A stretch of DNA of 64,000 bases, taken from Acanthacorydalis orientalis (Eukaryota; Arthropoda; Insecta; Megaloptera; Corydalidae). The notes below the pieces were generated by a model. That model worked only from the letters and a program-made list of their open reading frames with translations. It was not told the DNA's origin and searched no databases. Location: the NCBI GenBank assembly GCA_034766995.1, contig CM068322.1:1514589-1578588 (forward strand), written 5' to 3'. Below are positions 14,392-26,138 of this stretch, in pieces. Position numbers and translations under genes: made by a program. Position 1 is the stretch's first letter. Every line of letters begins with the position of its first letter.

Positions 14392-15313
14392 CGAGGTCAG
14401 ACAATTAAATAATGCGACAAAATTCAAAAATCGAGTATATTTAAAAATTAAGGTACATCGCTGCGATCCCCTTCAAAGTAGTCCCCTCCCGCATCTATAC
14501 ACTTATTCCAGCGAGTTTTCCAGTTTTCGTAACAATTCTGGAACACTTGTTGTGGGACCTCTCCGAGTACCCTCGTCACAGATTCTTGGATATCTTCAAC
14601 GGAGTCAAAATTTCGACCTTTGACGAATTTTTTCATATGGGGGAATAGGAAAAAGTCGCAGGGTGACATGTCCGGTGAATAGGGCGGTTGAGGTAATGTT
14701 GCGATGCCTTTAGACGCCAAAAACTGAGAGACACTGAACGCACTGTGACAGGGAGCATTGTCGTGATGCAGAACCCAAGTCTTCGCGATCTCTGGACGCA
14801 CTCTGAGCACCCTTTTTCGTAATTTTTCGAGCACATTGCGGTAGAATACTTGATTTACGGTTTGTCCAGGTGGTACGAACTCTTTGTGAACCACCCCTTT
14901 GCTGTCGAAGAAGCAAATCAACATGGTTTTCACTTTGGACTTGCTCATTCTCGCCTTCTTTGGCCTTGGTGCTCCACGGGACAGCCACTGTTGGCTTTGT
15001 CGTTTAGTTTCGGGGTCATATTGAAAGAACCAACTTTCATCACCAGTAATAACTCGATCGAGAAGAGTAGGATCACTTTCAACCTGCTCGAGACAATCTT
15101 GAGCGATGTTCAATCGGTGGGCTTCGTGACATGCACTACTCGCGCGTTGTTACAAAACACTAAAACAGCTGGCGAAGAAATGATCGTACGAGGGTGGTCA
15201 AGGTCTCAATCGAGAGAGTAGCGATCTGCTATTACGGTGGCGGAGTTACAGGTTCGCAGTGTTACCACAGGCCGAGAAAAAAAATCGGTCGCATTACTTA
15301 ATTGTCGGACCTC

Positions 15314-15314
<1 letters not shown>
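14392..15314 (-). mobile_element. Family 1 mariner, 923-bp deletion derivative (copy 1)
   Basis: The element is flanked by TA within (TA)n on both sides. Its ends are CGAGGTCAGACAATTAAATA (left) and, reverse-complemented from the right, CGAGGTCCGACAATTAAGTA; the inverted repeat is about 27 bp with two mismatches. The element is 923 bp against about 1.3 kb for a complete mariner. The missing part is the N-terminal third of the transposase, replaced by about 130 bp of 5' leader before the residual frame. Copy 2 (16253-17175) has the same length and the same deletion, so the deletion predates the duplication of this element. Confidence 0.95.
14448..15113 (-). pseudogene. Mariner transposase, catalytic domain (221 codons)
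   Basis: The C-terminal two thirds of a DD34D mariner transposase. The first block is VITGDESWFFQYDPETKRQS (Asp near residue 25). The segment SKVKTMLICFFDSKGVVH follows. The second block is WVLHHDNAPCHSAF. The third is PPYSPDMSPCDFFLF, with exactly 34 residues between the last two catalytic Asp. It ends with CYENWKTRWNKCIDAGGDYF. All three catalytic residues are present and the frame has no stop. The first codon drawn is TTG where copy 2 has ATG; upstream, the frame continues as ACHEAHR to a stop about 15 codons earlier. The paired helix-turn-helix DNA-binding domains are absent. It therefore could not bind its own ends, though the catalytic fold is surprisingly intact. Confidence 0.95.
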
Positions 15315-15315
<1 letters not shown>

Positions 15316-15374
<59 letters not shown>

Positions 15375-15413
15375 TATATATATATATATATTAATATATA
15401 TTTATTTTATATA

Positions 15414-15453
<40 letters not shown>
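15316..15453. repeat. (TA)n microsatellite with TAT/ATT phase shifts
   Basis: A TA tract of about 138 bp directly after mariner copy 1, with several TTA interruptions. It ends in GTGTGTGCGTGTGTATGAGA. Confidence 0.95.
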
Positions 15454-15456
<3 letters not shown>

Positions 15457-15828
15457 TGTGTGCGTGTGTATGAGAGAGAGAAAGAGTAAAATTCATACAT
15501 CAGAAATGTGCTGTTTACTCCAGTATAAATGCTAAACAAAGATAGAGTATTGCGTTGATGTGATGATATTTTGTAACTGAAATATCATGAAGGTTAATAG
15601 CAGTGGGATAAACTAAAGGCGACTATAATTCCTGCTCGAAACTCAACGCGCTCATCAGATGCGTACTGAATGTAAGATTTTATGATGCATGTTTCATTCA
15701 TATTAAATCCACAATTGAAATCTGCAACGAGCCAGGCTTGTAAAAACACTGAGTTTTAATATTATGTCCTCTACCGTTGTAGAATGAATACCGCCTATGT
15801 AGTAGATAATTGTTTTCGTCGTCCTTTG

Positions 15829-15829
<1 letters not shown>
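15454..15829. other. Spacer without recognisable gene
   Basis: A non-repetitive spacer in the transposon cluster. No open frame or motif was recognised. Confidence 0.4.
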
Positions 15830-15895
<66 letters not shown>

Positions 15896-15898
15896 CAT
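15830..15898. repeat. (TA)n microsatellite
   Basis: A TA tract of about 65 bp with one TATG interruption near its right end. Confidence 0.95.
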
Positions 15899-16188
15899 AG
15901 CTTTATTAACGGTCATAAAACATAATTTTTGTTTCCTTCATTCGCAGAGATATGTCTGGACATTTATTAAACTAATATTTGCATCTATTTTTTTTACACA
16001 ACATTCTTTGCGAAGTAGAAGAAATTAATGTTTGCAGATAAAATATTCATATGTTATGTTGTGAAATTTGAAACATTACTTATTCAAATCAATATTTCAA
16101 TATGAATCGTATTTTTATATATTTATTATCGATGTTGAACGACTATAAAAATAAAGACTATTTTAAGAAAAAAAAATGTATATACACA

Positions 16189-16191
<3 letters not shown>

Positions 16192-16252
<61 letters not shown>
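16192..16252. repeat. (TA)n microsatellite abutting mariner copy 2
   Basis: A TA tract preceded by TATACACACGCA and ending at the left terminus of family 1 copy 2. Confidence 0.95.
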
Positions 16253-16253
<1 letters not shown>

Positions 16254-17175
16254 GAGGTCAGACAATTAAGTAATGCGACAAAATTCAAAAATCGAGTATA
16301 TTTAAAAATTAAGGTACATCGCTGCGATGCCCTTCAATGTAGTCCCCTCCCGCATCTATACACTTAATCTAGCGAGTTTTCCAGTTTTCGTAACAATTAT
16401 GGAACACTTCTTGTGGGACCTCTCCGAGTACCCTCGTCACAGATTCTTGGATATCTTCAACGGAGTCAAAATGTCGACTTTTGACGAATTTTTTCATATG
16501 GGAGAATAGGAAAAAGTCGCAGGGTGACATGTCCGGTGAATAGGGCGGTTGTGGTAACGTTGCGATGCCTTTAGACGCCAAAAACTGAGAGACACTGAAC
16601 GCACTGTGACAGGGAGCATTGTCGTGATGCAGAACCCAAGTCTTCGCGATCTCTGGACGCACTCTGAGCACCCTTTTTCGTAATTTTTCGAGCACATTGC
16701 GGTAGAATACTTGATTTACGGTTTGTCCAGGTGGTACGAACTCTTTGTGAACCACCCCTTTGCTGCCGAAGAAGCAAATCAACATGGTTTTCACTTTGGA
16801 ATTGCTCATTCTCGTCTTCTTTGGCCTTGGTGCTCCAGGGGACAGCCACTGTTGGCTTTGTCGTTTAGTTTCGGGGTCATATTGAATGAACCAACTTTCA
16901 TCACCAGTAATAACTCGATCAAGAAGAGTAGGATCACTTTCAACCTGCTCGAGACAATCTTGAGCGATGTTCATTCGGTGGGCTTCGTGACATGCACTAC
17001 TCGCGCGTTGTTACAAAACACTAAACAACTGGCGAAGAAATAATCGGACGAGGGTGGTCAAGGTCTCAATCGAGAGAATAGGGATCTGCTATTACGGTGG
17101 CGGAGTTACAGGTTCGCAGTGTTACCACAGGCCGAGAAAAAAAAATCGGTCGCATTACTTAATTGTCTGACCTCG
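16253..17175 (-). mobile_element. Family 1 mariner, 923-bp deletion derivative (copy 2)
   Basis: Same length and deletion as copy 1, inserted 938 bp further right in the same orientation. The terminal repeats CGAGGTCAGACAATTAAGTA are perfect in both ends over at least 27 bp, better than in copy 1. TA lies on both sides within microsatellite DNA. The two copies differ at scattered single positions, and a one-base loss in the leader is balanced by an extra A in the poly-A run. The unique flanks of the two copies are unrelated, which argues for separate insertions rather than a segmental duplication. Confidence 0.95.
16369..16974 (-). pseudogene. Mariner transposase catalytic domain, truncated (201 codons)
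   Basis: Sister of the frame at 14448-15113. It starts with a true ATG (MNIAQDCLEQVESDP). It keeps GDESWFIQYDPETKRQS, HHDNAPCHSAFSVSQF and PPYSPDMSPCDFFLF with the same DD34D spacing. A TGG-to-TAG change after CYENWKTR ends the frame about 20 residues before the normal C-terminus. Differences from copy 1 are mainly substitutions such as F/I, S/N and D/G. The N-terminal DNA-binding domains are missing in the same way. Confidence 0.95.
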
Positions 17176-17176
<1 letters not shown>

Positions 17177-17230
<54 letters not shown>

Positions 17231-17232
17231 TC

Positions 17233-17274
<42 letters not shown>
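17177..17274. repeat. (TA)n microsatellite with internal TACTCGTA
   Basis: A TA tract filling the gap between family 1 copy 2 and the family 4 element. The octamer at 17228-17235 is the only non-TA island. Confidence 0.95.
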
Positions 17275-17448
17275 TAAATTGGTAGGAATATAATTGCGGT
17301 GTTTGTTTTCTCAATTATAACCTTATAAGTGTCATTGCATTATGTTTATGTGAATATGTTAAAGTGCATTTTTCGGTCTGTATTTTTGTAACATCGACAT
17401 TAGTTTTATTAATAATTTTGTTCCAAATTGGGCTATTGAATTAAAAAT

Positions 17449-18085
17449 GGAAAAGAAGCAAATAAGAACAAAATTTTTGCTTGAGTTCAAAACAGGTGGT
17501 AAAGCAGCAGGAAATTGCTTGTAAACCAGGAATATGGCACTCGCCTCATGGTCGTGGCAACTGTTCTATAAAATATTGATGCGATGGAGCTAGTAATAGG
17601 TCGGTACTTCTGACCCGTAGTTTTAAAACTTCTCGGAAGTGCTCGGTGTCTCCTATTCTGATCGTCGACTTTGCGGTAAATGCAATGCGGACGAAAAGAA
17701 TGATTGCGACAAGAGCGAGCAGAGGAATGAAAGATAGATCCGAGGCCCGATCTATTGGATGCATCGCCTGATAGCATTTACGTTCCCTACCCAAAGAAAT
17801 ATATTGTAAGTATAAGCGAGTATCATAGGCATTGTAAAATAACGGTGCTTTTGGTGGGAAACTGTTAAGGAACGTTCGGTGTAACGATAGTTCCAAAAAT
17901 TTCGCGCAGGGGACGAGAGACTTGAAAATGATGGTCGAGGGCGACCTTTTTCAGTTCATAACGATCAACTGAAGGCGTTAGTTGAATCAGAACCACGCAC
18001 AATTCGAGGGCTTTCACAAAAGTTAAGCGTTAGACATCCAACACAGTTCTGGACCACTTAAAACAGTTAGGAAAATCAAAAAAGA
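17449..18085 (+). pseudogene. Family 4 mariner transposase, N-terminal fragment, interrupted
   Basis: The N-terminal DNA-binding part of an Hsmar1-like transposase. Two blocks are readable: KKQIRTKFLLEFKTGGKAAG (17449-17520) and FRAGDERLENDGRGRPFS with NDQLKALVESEPRT (about 17895-18000). The rest is frameshifted around SVRHPTQFWTT. Between the blocks lies the insert described separately. No catalytic block exists, because the element is deleted after the GKSKK motif. It cannot encode an active enzyme. Confidence 0.8.
17520..17859 (-). other. GC-richer insert inside a mariner, open for 116 codons
   Basis: A segment of about 340 bp, absent from the sister element at 23230-24531, lies between GGAAATTGCTT and ACTGTTAAGG. 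It has much more G+C than its surroundings. On the minus strand a frame from 17896 to 17546 is open for 116 codons. It contains a hydrophobic run (IPLLALVAIILFVRIAF) and then a charged segment (GDTEHFREVLKLRVRSTD). I do not recognise the protein. The composition, open frame and sharp edges suggest captured DNA such as a host exon or another element, but no terminal repeats or target duplication were seen. Confidence 0.45.
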
Positions 18086-18137
18086 GAAAAATGTATATGA
18101 ATTTGAAGGTCAAAAACGGAAATTATTTTCTATAAAC

Positions 18138-18140
<3 letters not shown>

Positions 18141-18172
<32 letters not shown>
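18141..18172. repeat. (TA)n microsatellite
   Basis: A TA tract at the right border of the family 4 element. Confidence 0.95.
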
Positions 18173-18177
<5 letters not shown>

Positions 18178-19865
18178 CGCATAATACACGATTTGAAAAT
18201 GATACTTTTTTGTAATATAATCATTTATATCACATTATATTTCCCATTATTGTATATTATATCACATTTGTCCACATCTCTACAATATATTTAAATTATA
18301 CTTTAATCACTGACTCGACTTAAACTAACAAAAATATGTTCTGCAATTATCATTCATATGACTGTCAGTCGAGTTTATAACACTTATTAATATAAACAAA
18401 TATTCATAAAGCTTTTATCTATTTTATTAAAATAATTTAAAATAAGTCGCCAAGTCTGTGCTATTAAATCTTGACAAATTAATAAAAGTAAGTAGGGCCT
18501 TTATAAATCGACAAAAAATGATTTCAGTAACGAGTCGCAAACTGATAAATGTCAGCTCAGGAATTTATTTAAAAATAATACCGAAATAAATCTTCAAAAA
18601 CGCAGGTTACACAAATAGTTAATGATAGTTATCAGTTTCCTATGAAGGCGCTAGATAAATATACTAGAACAGATTCCATAAATCTAAAATAAAAAAAAAT
18701 GAGATGTATTTATTTCAGTAATGAAATGAACACTACTTATAGATATGAATTATTATTACTGTCAATAACATTTAGATCATAAAATAATTAAAAAAATTAA
18801 AAATTTATGAAGTAATTAATAAAGACACATTTTTATAATCTTTTATAATAGTAGTATGTTATAAAATAAAATTATTAGCACGTTTGTAAACACCTCCTAG
18901 TGAACAAAAAGTCACTCAGAAACGCACGCGTTCCTTACTAATGAATTTGTTACTTACTGATATTTTTTTCTAAAAACATGTATATTGTTAGATGGTGTTT
19001 TTAACTAAAAGCATCCTAGAGCATGTTATCTACTTATTTACAAATAATGATGACAATTTATTTACTAAAGTAGTAGTCATATTTTTATGTATCAAGAAAA
19101 ATGGATACAATCATTTTGTCCATAAACATATTAAAGTATCTTAAATACAGTACAACTACTAAATTTATCTTTTCTTTATCGATACTTTCATTTATTTAGT
19201 TATTAAATTTACAAGTGCAATATCTTATCTAATCATTAGAGTTCAAAAAAAATACATGCTAATGATACATACATTATAATGCTAGCATCATTAACACAAA
19301 AAGAATTGTTTACTACTATAAGCTAGTATATGAAAACGTATCATTAAACACCACATCTCGTTTGGGTTCTCTAATTATAAAAACCACAATCAACGCCCTT
19401 AATTTGGATCGTTCAGCTAGGTGAAACATAATACCACAATACGTGAATCATGAATTTGAAGCTTGATACTCATATTAAGACATGGCATAATAGCGCTGTG
19501 CGATCGCATACTAGAAGTTGTCCCTTGATAATAAAAAAAGAGAAAGAAAAAAGTCTATTTTTACTACCGTGTTGACAACTAAACCGAATTTCAAGTTATG
19601 AAATGGAAAGACGATAAGAGAATGTATAAGTTACCAGAAACTTTTTTTTACCATAATATTGATCTCTTTGGGAGTATAAAAAATAAAAAAAAAACACTAA
19701 AGAAATAAAGTGCCACACAGATATCTCAAATTTTTTGAAAGTATAATAATCATATGGGAGGCATATATTTACTGCAAAGCAAAATATCATTTCACATACG
19801 AGTATATACAAAAAAAATCTAGACGATTTGTATTGAAATGATTGATATTTACAACAGTTCGTATG

Positions 19866-19898
<33 letters not shown>

Positions 19899-20411
19899 CT
19901 CGTATATTAGTATAAATACATAACTATTGTCAGATATTAACTAAAGTTTAGTAATTAATAAAATGGAGATAATACTTCATTGTGTTTTACTCTTAATAGT
20001 GGAGTTATTCGAATGAAAATTAACAAAAATAAGAAGCATATTGATTTTTATACCTATAGACGTACTTCTTCAATCAAATATTTATATCATTTACGTACTA
20101 AAAACAAATATAACAAACATTTATAAGTTCATTAATAAATCATTTTTTAAAACAGTAAAACACAAAATTTAAAAAAAATTAAAAAGTACTACCAAAAAGT
20201 ATTATTAAAATTTATCTTTCAATATGTCTAATGACTAATAAAAGTAACAAAACATCATCTATATTTAATTTTCAACTCTAGTCCTACCTGGTTATATTTT
20301 TGTCATATTTCTACTTTAAGGCACTAAATTATTTACAAATAAAATTAATTTGTGAGGACAGAATTGTGTATTGTATTATTTATTATTTTATAAAAAAATA
20401 AAAGTATACAA
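18173..20411. other. AT-rich DNA without recognisable gene
   Basis: No gene or element recognised. It includes a small TA tract at 19870-19904 and a TACGAGTA octamer at 19797-19804. Confidence 0.45.
19870..19904. repeat. Short (TA)n ending in TACTCGTA
   Basis: About 28 bp of TA, then the octamer at 19897-19904, followed by TATTAG. Confidence 0.95.
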
Positions 20412-21291
<880 letters not shown>

Positions 21292-22088
21292 GGTACCACT
21301 ATACGAGAAACTTACCAATAGTATCACGATTTAACAAATATCTCATAAAAAAATAAGTTATTTCTTAAGAAGGACTAAATTTGCAATATTTCATAACAGC
21401 TTTGAACTGCTTTTTACTTTTCGAAAAAATATGCCATGTATTATGTACCAAAAAGAAAACATTCCATTATTCTTCTATCGACAATGCATTACTATGGTAA
21501 AATTGCTGTAAAGGATGAAGTCTCTTATGAAACTGTATCATAATTATACGAAAATTAGAGTCGATACGCTAGATGAAATATACTATATATATATATATAT
21601 ATATTTATAGTGTAACTACAATGATTGGATAAACTTATATTTTAATTTTGCAGGCCATAGTAAACATCTCGTCTAAAATTAATCTTTGAAACAACTAGTT
21701 TTATGAATGGTTGTACCTAATATAAAACGGACACATAAGGCACTTATCGAAAAGTAGCATCGAAACGAAAATGAATGTTTCATCATAATCGAATGTAAAA
21801 TCTTATGATGAATTCCTATCAAACACAAATATTCTATGATTCTACTACTATTACCAATCTAACATCAAAACAATCTCACAGAGAATGTGAATAATATTCC
21901 AAAGGCACACACAAAAAGTAGTAGTTTTTACTTTGTGGATTAATAAGTTATCGTAACCTTAATGACATTTTTGTGTTGATTAATAATTAATTTTCCCTGT
22001 TTACAATAAATAATTTAAGCTTATCTTATTCTTTATGAAATAAGTCTTTTTCAATAAATAATGTAAATATAGTTAATATTACTAAAAC

Positions 22089-22290
22089 TAATATATAACT
22101 CGTCATAACTGACGGGAAAATAGAAAAAAAAACTGTTTATTAATTTTTACAACATAATATATTTAAACAAAAAATAGTTAAGAACGAAACTTAATGAATT
22201 AAACTTGAATGAGCTGACAAAGCAAACATTTCTCGTCGCCATGGATTTTGTGCTGCGGATAAAGTGACGAGAAATGTGGGTTTTTATTAT
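22089..22290 (+). repeat. Dispersed repeat R1 copy A, with hairpin
   Basis: A segment of about 200 bp that is clearly homologous to 55919-56145, same orientation. Shared landmarks are GACGGGAAAATAG, AAAACTGTTTATT, TTAATGAATTAAACTTGA, GACAAAGCAAACATTTCT and GCGGAxAAAGTGACxAGAAAT. In this copy ACATTTCTCGTC (22226-22237) and GACGAGAAATGT (22266-22277) form a perfect 12-bp inverted repeat around a 28-nt loop. The class is unknown; it could be the end of a non-autonomous DNA element or an LTR fragment. Confidence 0.7.
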
Positions 22291-23044
22291 ATAGATTATA
22301 TGATACGATAAGGGTGACGCGACGAAGAGGTCTAGAAATTGCTAACTATACAGATATACACAACCATTCATAAGTACAGAATTTTATTTACATACACAAT
22401 ACTGTTTTTTATTTTTTCAAAAGTGCCCACAATAAAAATAATTCACATTTTATATATACACTGAAAAAAGTAAGAATACTGCAAGTCAAATATCGTTGTA
22501 AATTAGTACAATTTTGTAAGTTGAATATTTCTAAAAAAGAAATATTCTCAACTTAACATTAAACAATATTGAAATCACATAGGTGTAAAAATATAATTAA
22601 AGTTTATAAATTATGAAATGAAAAAATATGGTCATAAATTATTATATTTCGTATGGTAATATAATTTTCGAAGTGATTACCTTTTATATTGCAAAATAAA
22701 TTATCTAAAATAATATTGAACCATCATAGTTATCATGTTTAGTGAGTGAACCATTGTTCATTACTTTCCATGAAATTTGTTGAATACAAGGCTTTAAAGC
22801 CAACTAGGAATGTAATCATCTAACGAGTTACACAGTACTTAAGAAAGTTTATGTTTTCTATAATTCTCATACGGATGTAAAACTCTCTTGATATGTATAT
22901 ACGCATTTACATACTCAGACATATGAGCTCTTTGACTATGTAATTGAATTTACAATTACACAGTACTTATATTTACTTTATAATGAATCAATCACATAAG
23001 CATATTAATTAGAAGAAGCTATGTATGTATATATATACACACAA

Positions 23045-23050
<6 letters not shown>
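22291..23050. other. AT-rich DNA without recognisable gene
   Basis: No gene or element recognised. Confidence 0.45.

Positions 23051-23092
<42 letters not shown>
23051..23092. repeat. (TA)n microsatellite after (CA)n
   Basis: ACACAAACACAC leads into about 40 bp of TA. A (CA)n run of about 17 bp follows at 23176-23194. Confidence 0.95.
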
Positions 23093-23094
<2 letters not shown>

Positions 23095-23397
23095 GTTAGA
23101 ACCGAAGTTGTAGACAAAACAGTCAAGGGTAAGAGAAGTTTTCAATACCCACTTCGCAGGCAATCAAGAATGAATACACACACACACACACACAAGTCGC
23201 ATATCTCATCCAAAAAGGACGTTAATGTATTAGGTTGATAGGAAAATAATTGCGATTTTCGTTTTCTCAATTCTAACCGTATTTTTTCAATGAAATTGTC
23301 TTTTCAACATATTGGTATTAATATCATTTCAATATGCATTTTTTGGTCTGTACTTTGATCACATCGACTTTGCTTCAAATTGGGCTATTGAATTAAA

Positions 23398-24337
23398 GAT
23401 GGAAAAGACATAAATAAGAGCAAATTTTTTGTACGAGTTCAAAACGGGTGGTAAAGCTGCAGAAAATGCTCATAATCTAAACGATTCTTTTGATGTGTAT
23501 ACTGTTAAGGAAAGTACGGTTCAATGGTGGTTGCAAAAATTTCGTGCTGAATAGGAAATCCTTGACGATGAAGAAGGTCACAGGCGTTCTTCTTTAGGTC
23601 ATATCGATAAACTGAAGGCGTTAGTTGAATCAGAACCACGCTAAACAATTCGAGAGTTTGCATAAAAGTTAGGTGTTAGTCATGCAACAGTTCTAGACCA
23701 CTTAAAACAGCTAGGAAAATCAAAAAAAGTTTGACAAATGGATATAGCATGAACTGAATGAAAACCAAAAAATCCGTTATGAAGTTTGTTCTACGCTTCT
23801 TTTACGCAACAGAAACGATCAATTTCCCAATCATACTGTACAACAGCCAGCAGTCTGCACAATGGTCGGACAAAAACGAAGCCTCAAATCATTTCGCGAA
23901 ACCAAAATTACACTAAAAAAAATTATGGCGACTGTTCGGTAATTTACGCTTGATATATAATCCATTACAATTTTTTAAATCCTGGAGAAACCATTACAAC
24001 GAAGAGTTATTGTCAAGAAATCGACAAAAGGCACTAAGAACTGCGACGTCTGGTCCTTGTACTGGTCAATCGAAAAGGTCCAATCCTGCTGCACGACAAT
24101 GAATGACCACACGTAGCACAATCGGCCCTGAAAGAATTGTATGAATTGCACTATGAAACATTGGCTCATCCACCATGGTCACCAGACATCTCGCCAACAG
24201 ATCATCACTTCTTTAAGCATTTCGACAACTTCTTACAAAGTAAGGTCTTCAACAACCACGCTGCTGTCAAAAGTGCATTTCTAGATTTTATCAACTACAG
24301 AACTCCGGAATTTTACACCACCGAAATAAATAAATAA
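23398..24337 (+). pseudogene. Family 4 mariner transposase pseudogene
   Basis: Readable blocks in order, in changing frames: LYEFKTGGKAAENAHNLNDS (N-terminal, with a TAA in the fifth codon region), TVQWW-LQKFRAE, LKALVESEPR, QLGKSKK, LLLRNRNDQFPN, the SAQWSDKNEAS segment, FLNPGETI-like text and LLHDNE-like text near 24095. The final open piece, 24137-24337, reads YELHYETLAHPPWSPDISPT, then DHHFFKHFDNFLQSK and RTPEFYTTEINK. HPPYSPDLSPTDYHFFKHLDNFL is characteristic of Hsmar1-like transposases. There are many stops and shifts; it is inactive. Confidence 0.9.
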
Positions 24338-24405
24338 GAAGTGCTTTTCTAGATTTTATCAAGTCCAAAACTCCGGAGTTTTACACCACCGGAATAAATA
24401 ATCTT
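24271..24405 (+). repeat. 68-bp imperfect tandem duplication inside a mariner
   Basis: AAGTGCATTTCTAGATTTTA (24271) recurs as AAGTGCTTTTCTAGATTTTA (24339). The unit continues through ACTCCGGA and TTTTACACCACCG in both. The second unit has diverged at several positions, so the duplication is not recent. The first unit ends at the stop of the open C-terminal frame. Confidence 0.9.
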
Positions 24406-24724
24406 AAGTTAATTGGTAAAAATGTGTCGATTCTAATGGTGGTTATTTCGATTAATAAAGTTAATTATTACCTGAGGAAAATGTATATGAATTTAAAGGT
24501 TATAAACCGCAATTATTTTTCTACCAACTAAGGTTATAGTATTGTAGTAAATTGTATCAAAATATCTGATGTGTAGTGATAGTTGAAATTACCTCGAGTG
24601 ATTTTAGAATCTTGACAGCCACCAATTATTTTAATAATAATTTTAATTAACTCAATCTAATTATTATCAGCGGATGATCATCATAAAGTAATTCCAGAAA
24701 ACGAGTAATCATTTTAAAATTATT

Positions 24725-24730
<6 letters not shown>

Positions 24731-24781
<51 letters not shown>
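24731..24781. repeat. (TA)n microsatellite
   Basis: An uninterrupted TA tract of about 50 bp. Confidence 0.95.
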
Positions 24782-24784
<3 letters not shown>

Positions 24785-25750
24785 TTTATAACTACATAGG
24801 TTTGTTTCGAAAGAATATATTTTTATACTATATTGTAAGATATTCATATTTTCCTATAGGAAATTTACTTTGTTGAATTGTTAAGTTACTCGATATTAAG
24901 ACCACAGATTTCAATATTAACCATTTCCACCAGACCTCCATATTCACAACAATAGATTGTTGCCAATTCTTCGAATAATTATAATTTTTATAAACCAAAA
25001 TAAAAATAAGTATAATCGTTTCCATTGAAAGAAAATATGAAGAAATGTTATACTTACAATACATAGACAAAAGAAAAGAAATAACTTATGTAGTTTACTT
25101 TTACAAATAATTTTACCCATTCCATAAAAGAAAATCTAATACAAAATGTTCAATAATTGATAACTGACAATTTTTGATTTTATTTATGCGTATTTCGATG
25201 GAAATTCTATTGTCAGAGCGCTAAGGTGTAGAAAAATTTGTAAGGTTTTTCTGAAGAATGACGCTCTGATGATGAAGACTCTAAGTATGAATCCGAAATA
25301 CATAAAAAGCAACAATCAAAGTAGCCAATAATGCAATATGAAGTATTTTGTATCGAAATATTTTCTAGTTTGTGGAAATGTAAATCATACAAAAAATGTT
25401 TTTTTTGTTCTTAATGGGTTTATATATCAATATCTGTAAATGAATAAAAATAGCATAGTAAAATATCGATCACTGAATAATAAAATTCCTGAAAAGCATT
25501 TCAATTTTAAACAAAATTTGATCGTCTGACCATTTTTTGTAACTCAAAAACATACATTTCTATTAAGTTAAAAGAAAAAATATCTATTAGTGGTTAGTTT
25601 ATAGTTTTATTTAAATTTCTTTCAATAATGTAAAGAGTTTCTTTTATTCTTCATATGTACATAATAAGATTTTTAAATAAAACTGAAAATTTAGTACAAA
25701 TCAATTTAAATTTTAGGACAAAAATTTAATATACGAAGACTTTAAAATAA

Positions 25751-25754
<4 letters not shown>
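24782..25754. other. AT-rich DNA without recognisable gene
   Basis: No gene or element recognised. Confidence 0.45.

Positions 25755-26138
<384 letters not shown>

Larger units (their letters stand above)
17275..18141 (+). mobile_element. Family 4 (Hsmar1/cecropia-like) mariner with deletion and foreign insert
   Basis: The left end is AATTGGTAGGAATATAATTG. The right end reverse-complements to TTAGGTTTATAGAAAATAAT. These belong to the TTAGGTTGGTxxAAAAxTAATTGCG type of terminus known from Hsmar1-like mariners. Plus-strand text MEKKQIRTKFLLEFKTGGKA starts near 17449. After FKTGGKAAGN the homology to the copy at 23230 is broken by about 340 bp of unrelated sequence. It resumes at about 17860 (FQKFRAGDERLENDGRG, LKALVESEPRTIRGL). 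The element then jumps, near 18080, from the linker directly to the 3' non-coding end, so the whole catalytic domain is deleted. TA tracts flank both sides. Confidence 0.85.
23230..24531 (+). mobile_element. Family 4 (Hsmar1/cecropia-like) mariner, full length, decayed
   Basis: The left end TTAGGTTGATAGGAAAATAA is preceded by TA. The right end reverse-complements to TTAGTTGGTAGAAAAATAAT. The 1.3-kb length and the TTAGGTTG...TAATTGCG terminus fit the Hsmar1-like (cecropia) branch of mariners. The coding strand is plus, from about 23398 to 24340. It carries a 68-bp imperfect tandem duplication near the 3' end of the coding region (24271-24400). Unlike most mariners here it is not embedded in (TA)n. 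Confidence 0.92.

Noticed and set aside
14850..15221. 123-codon plus-strand frame (and the similar one at 16711-17043)
   Set aside because: Antisense shadow of the family 1 transposase, whose catalytic motifs are on the minus strand.
14392..17175. Twin family 1 mariners as a local segmental duplication
   Set aside because: Apart from (TA)n the flanks of the two copies are unrelated, so separate insertions fit better.
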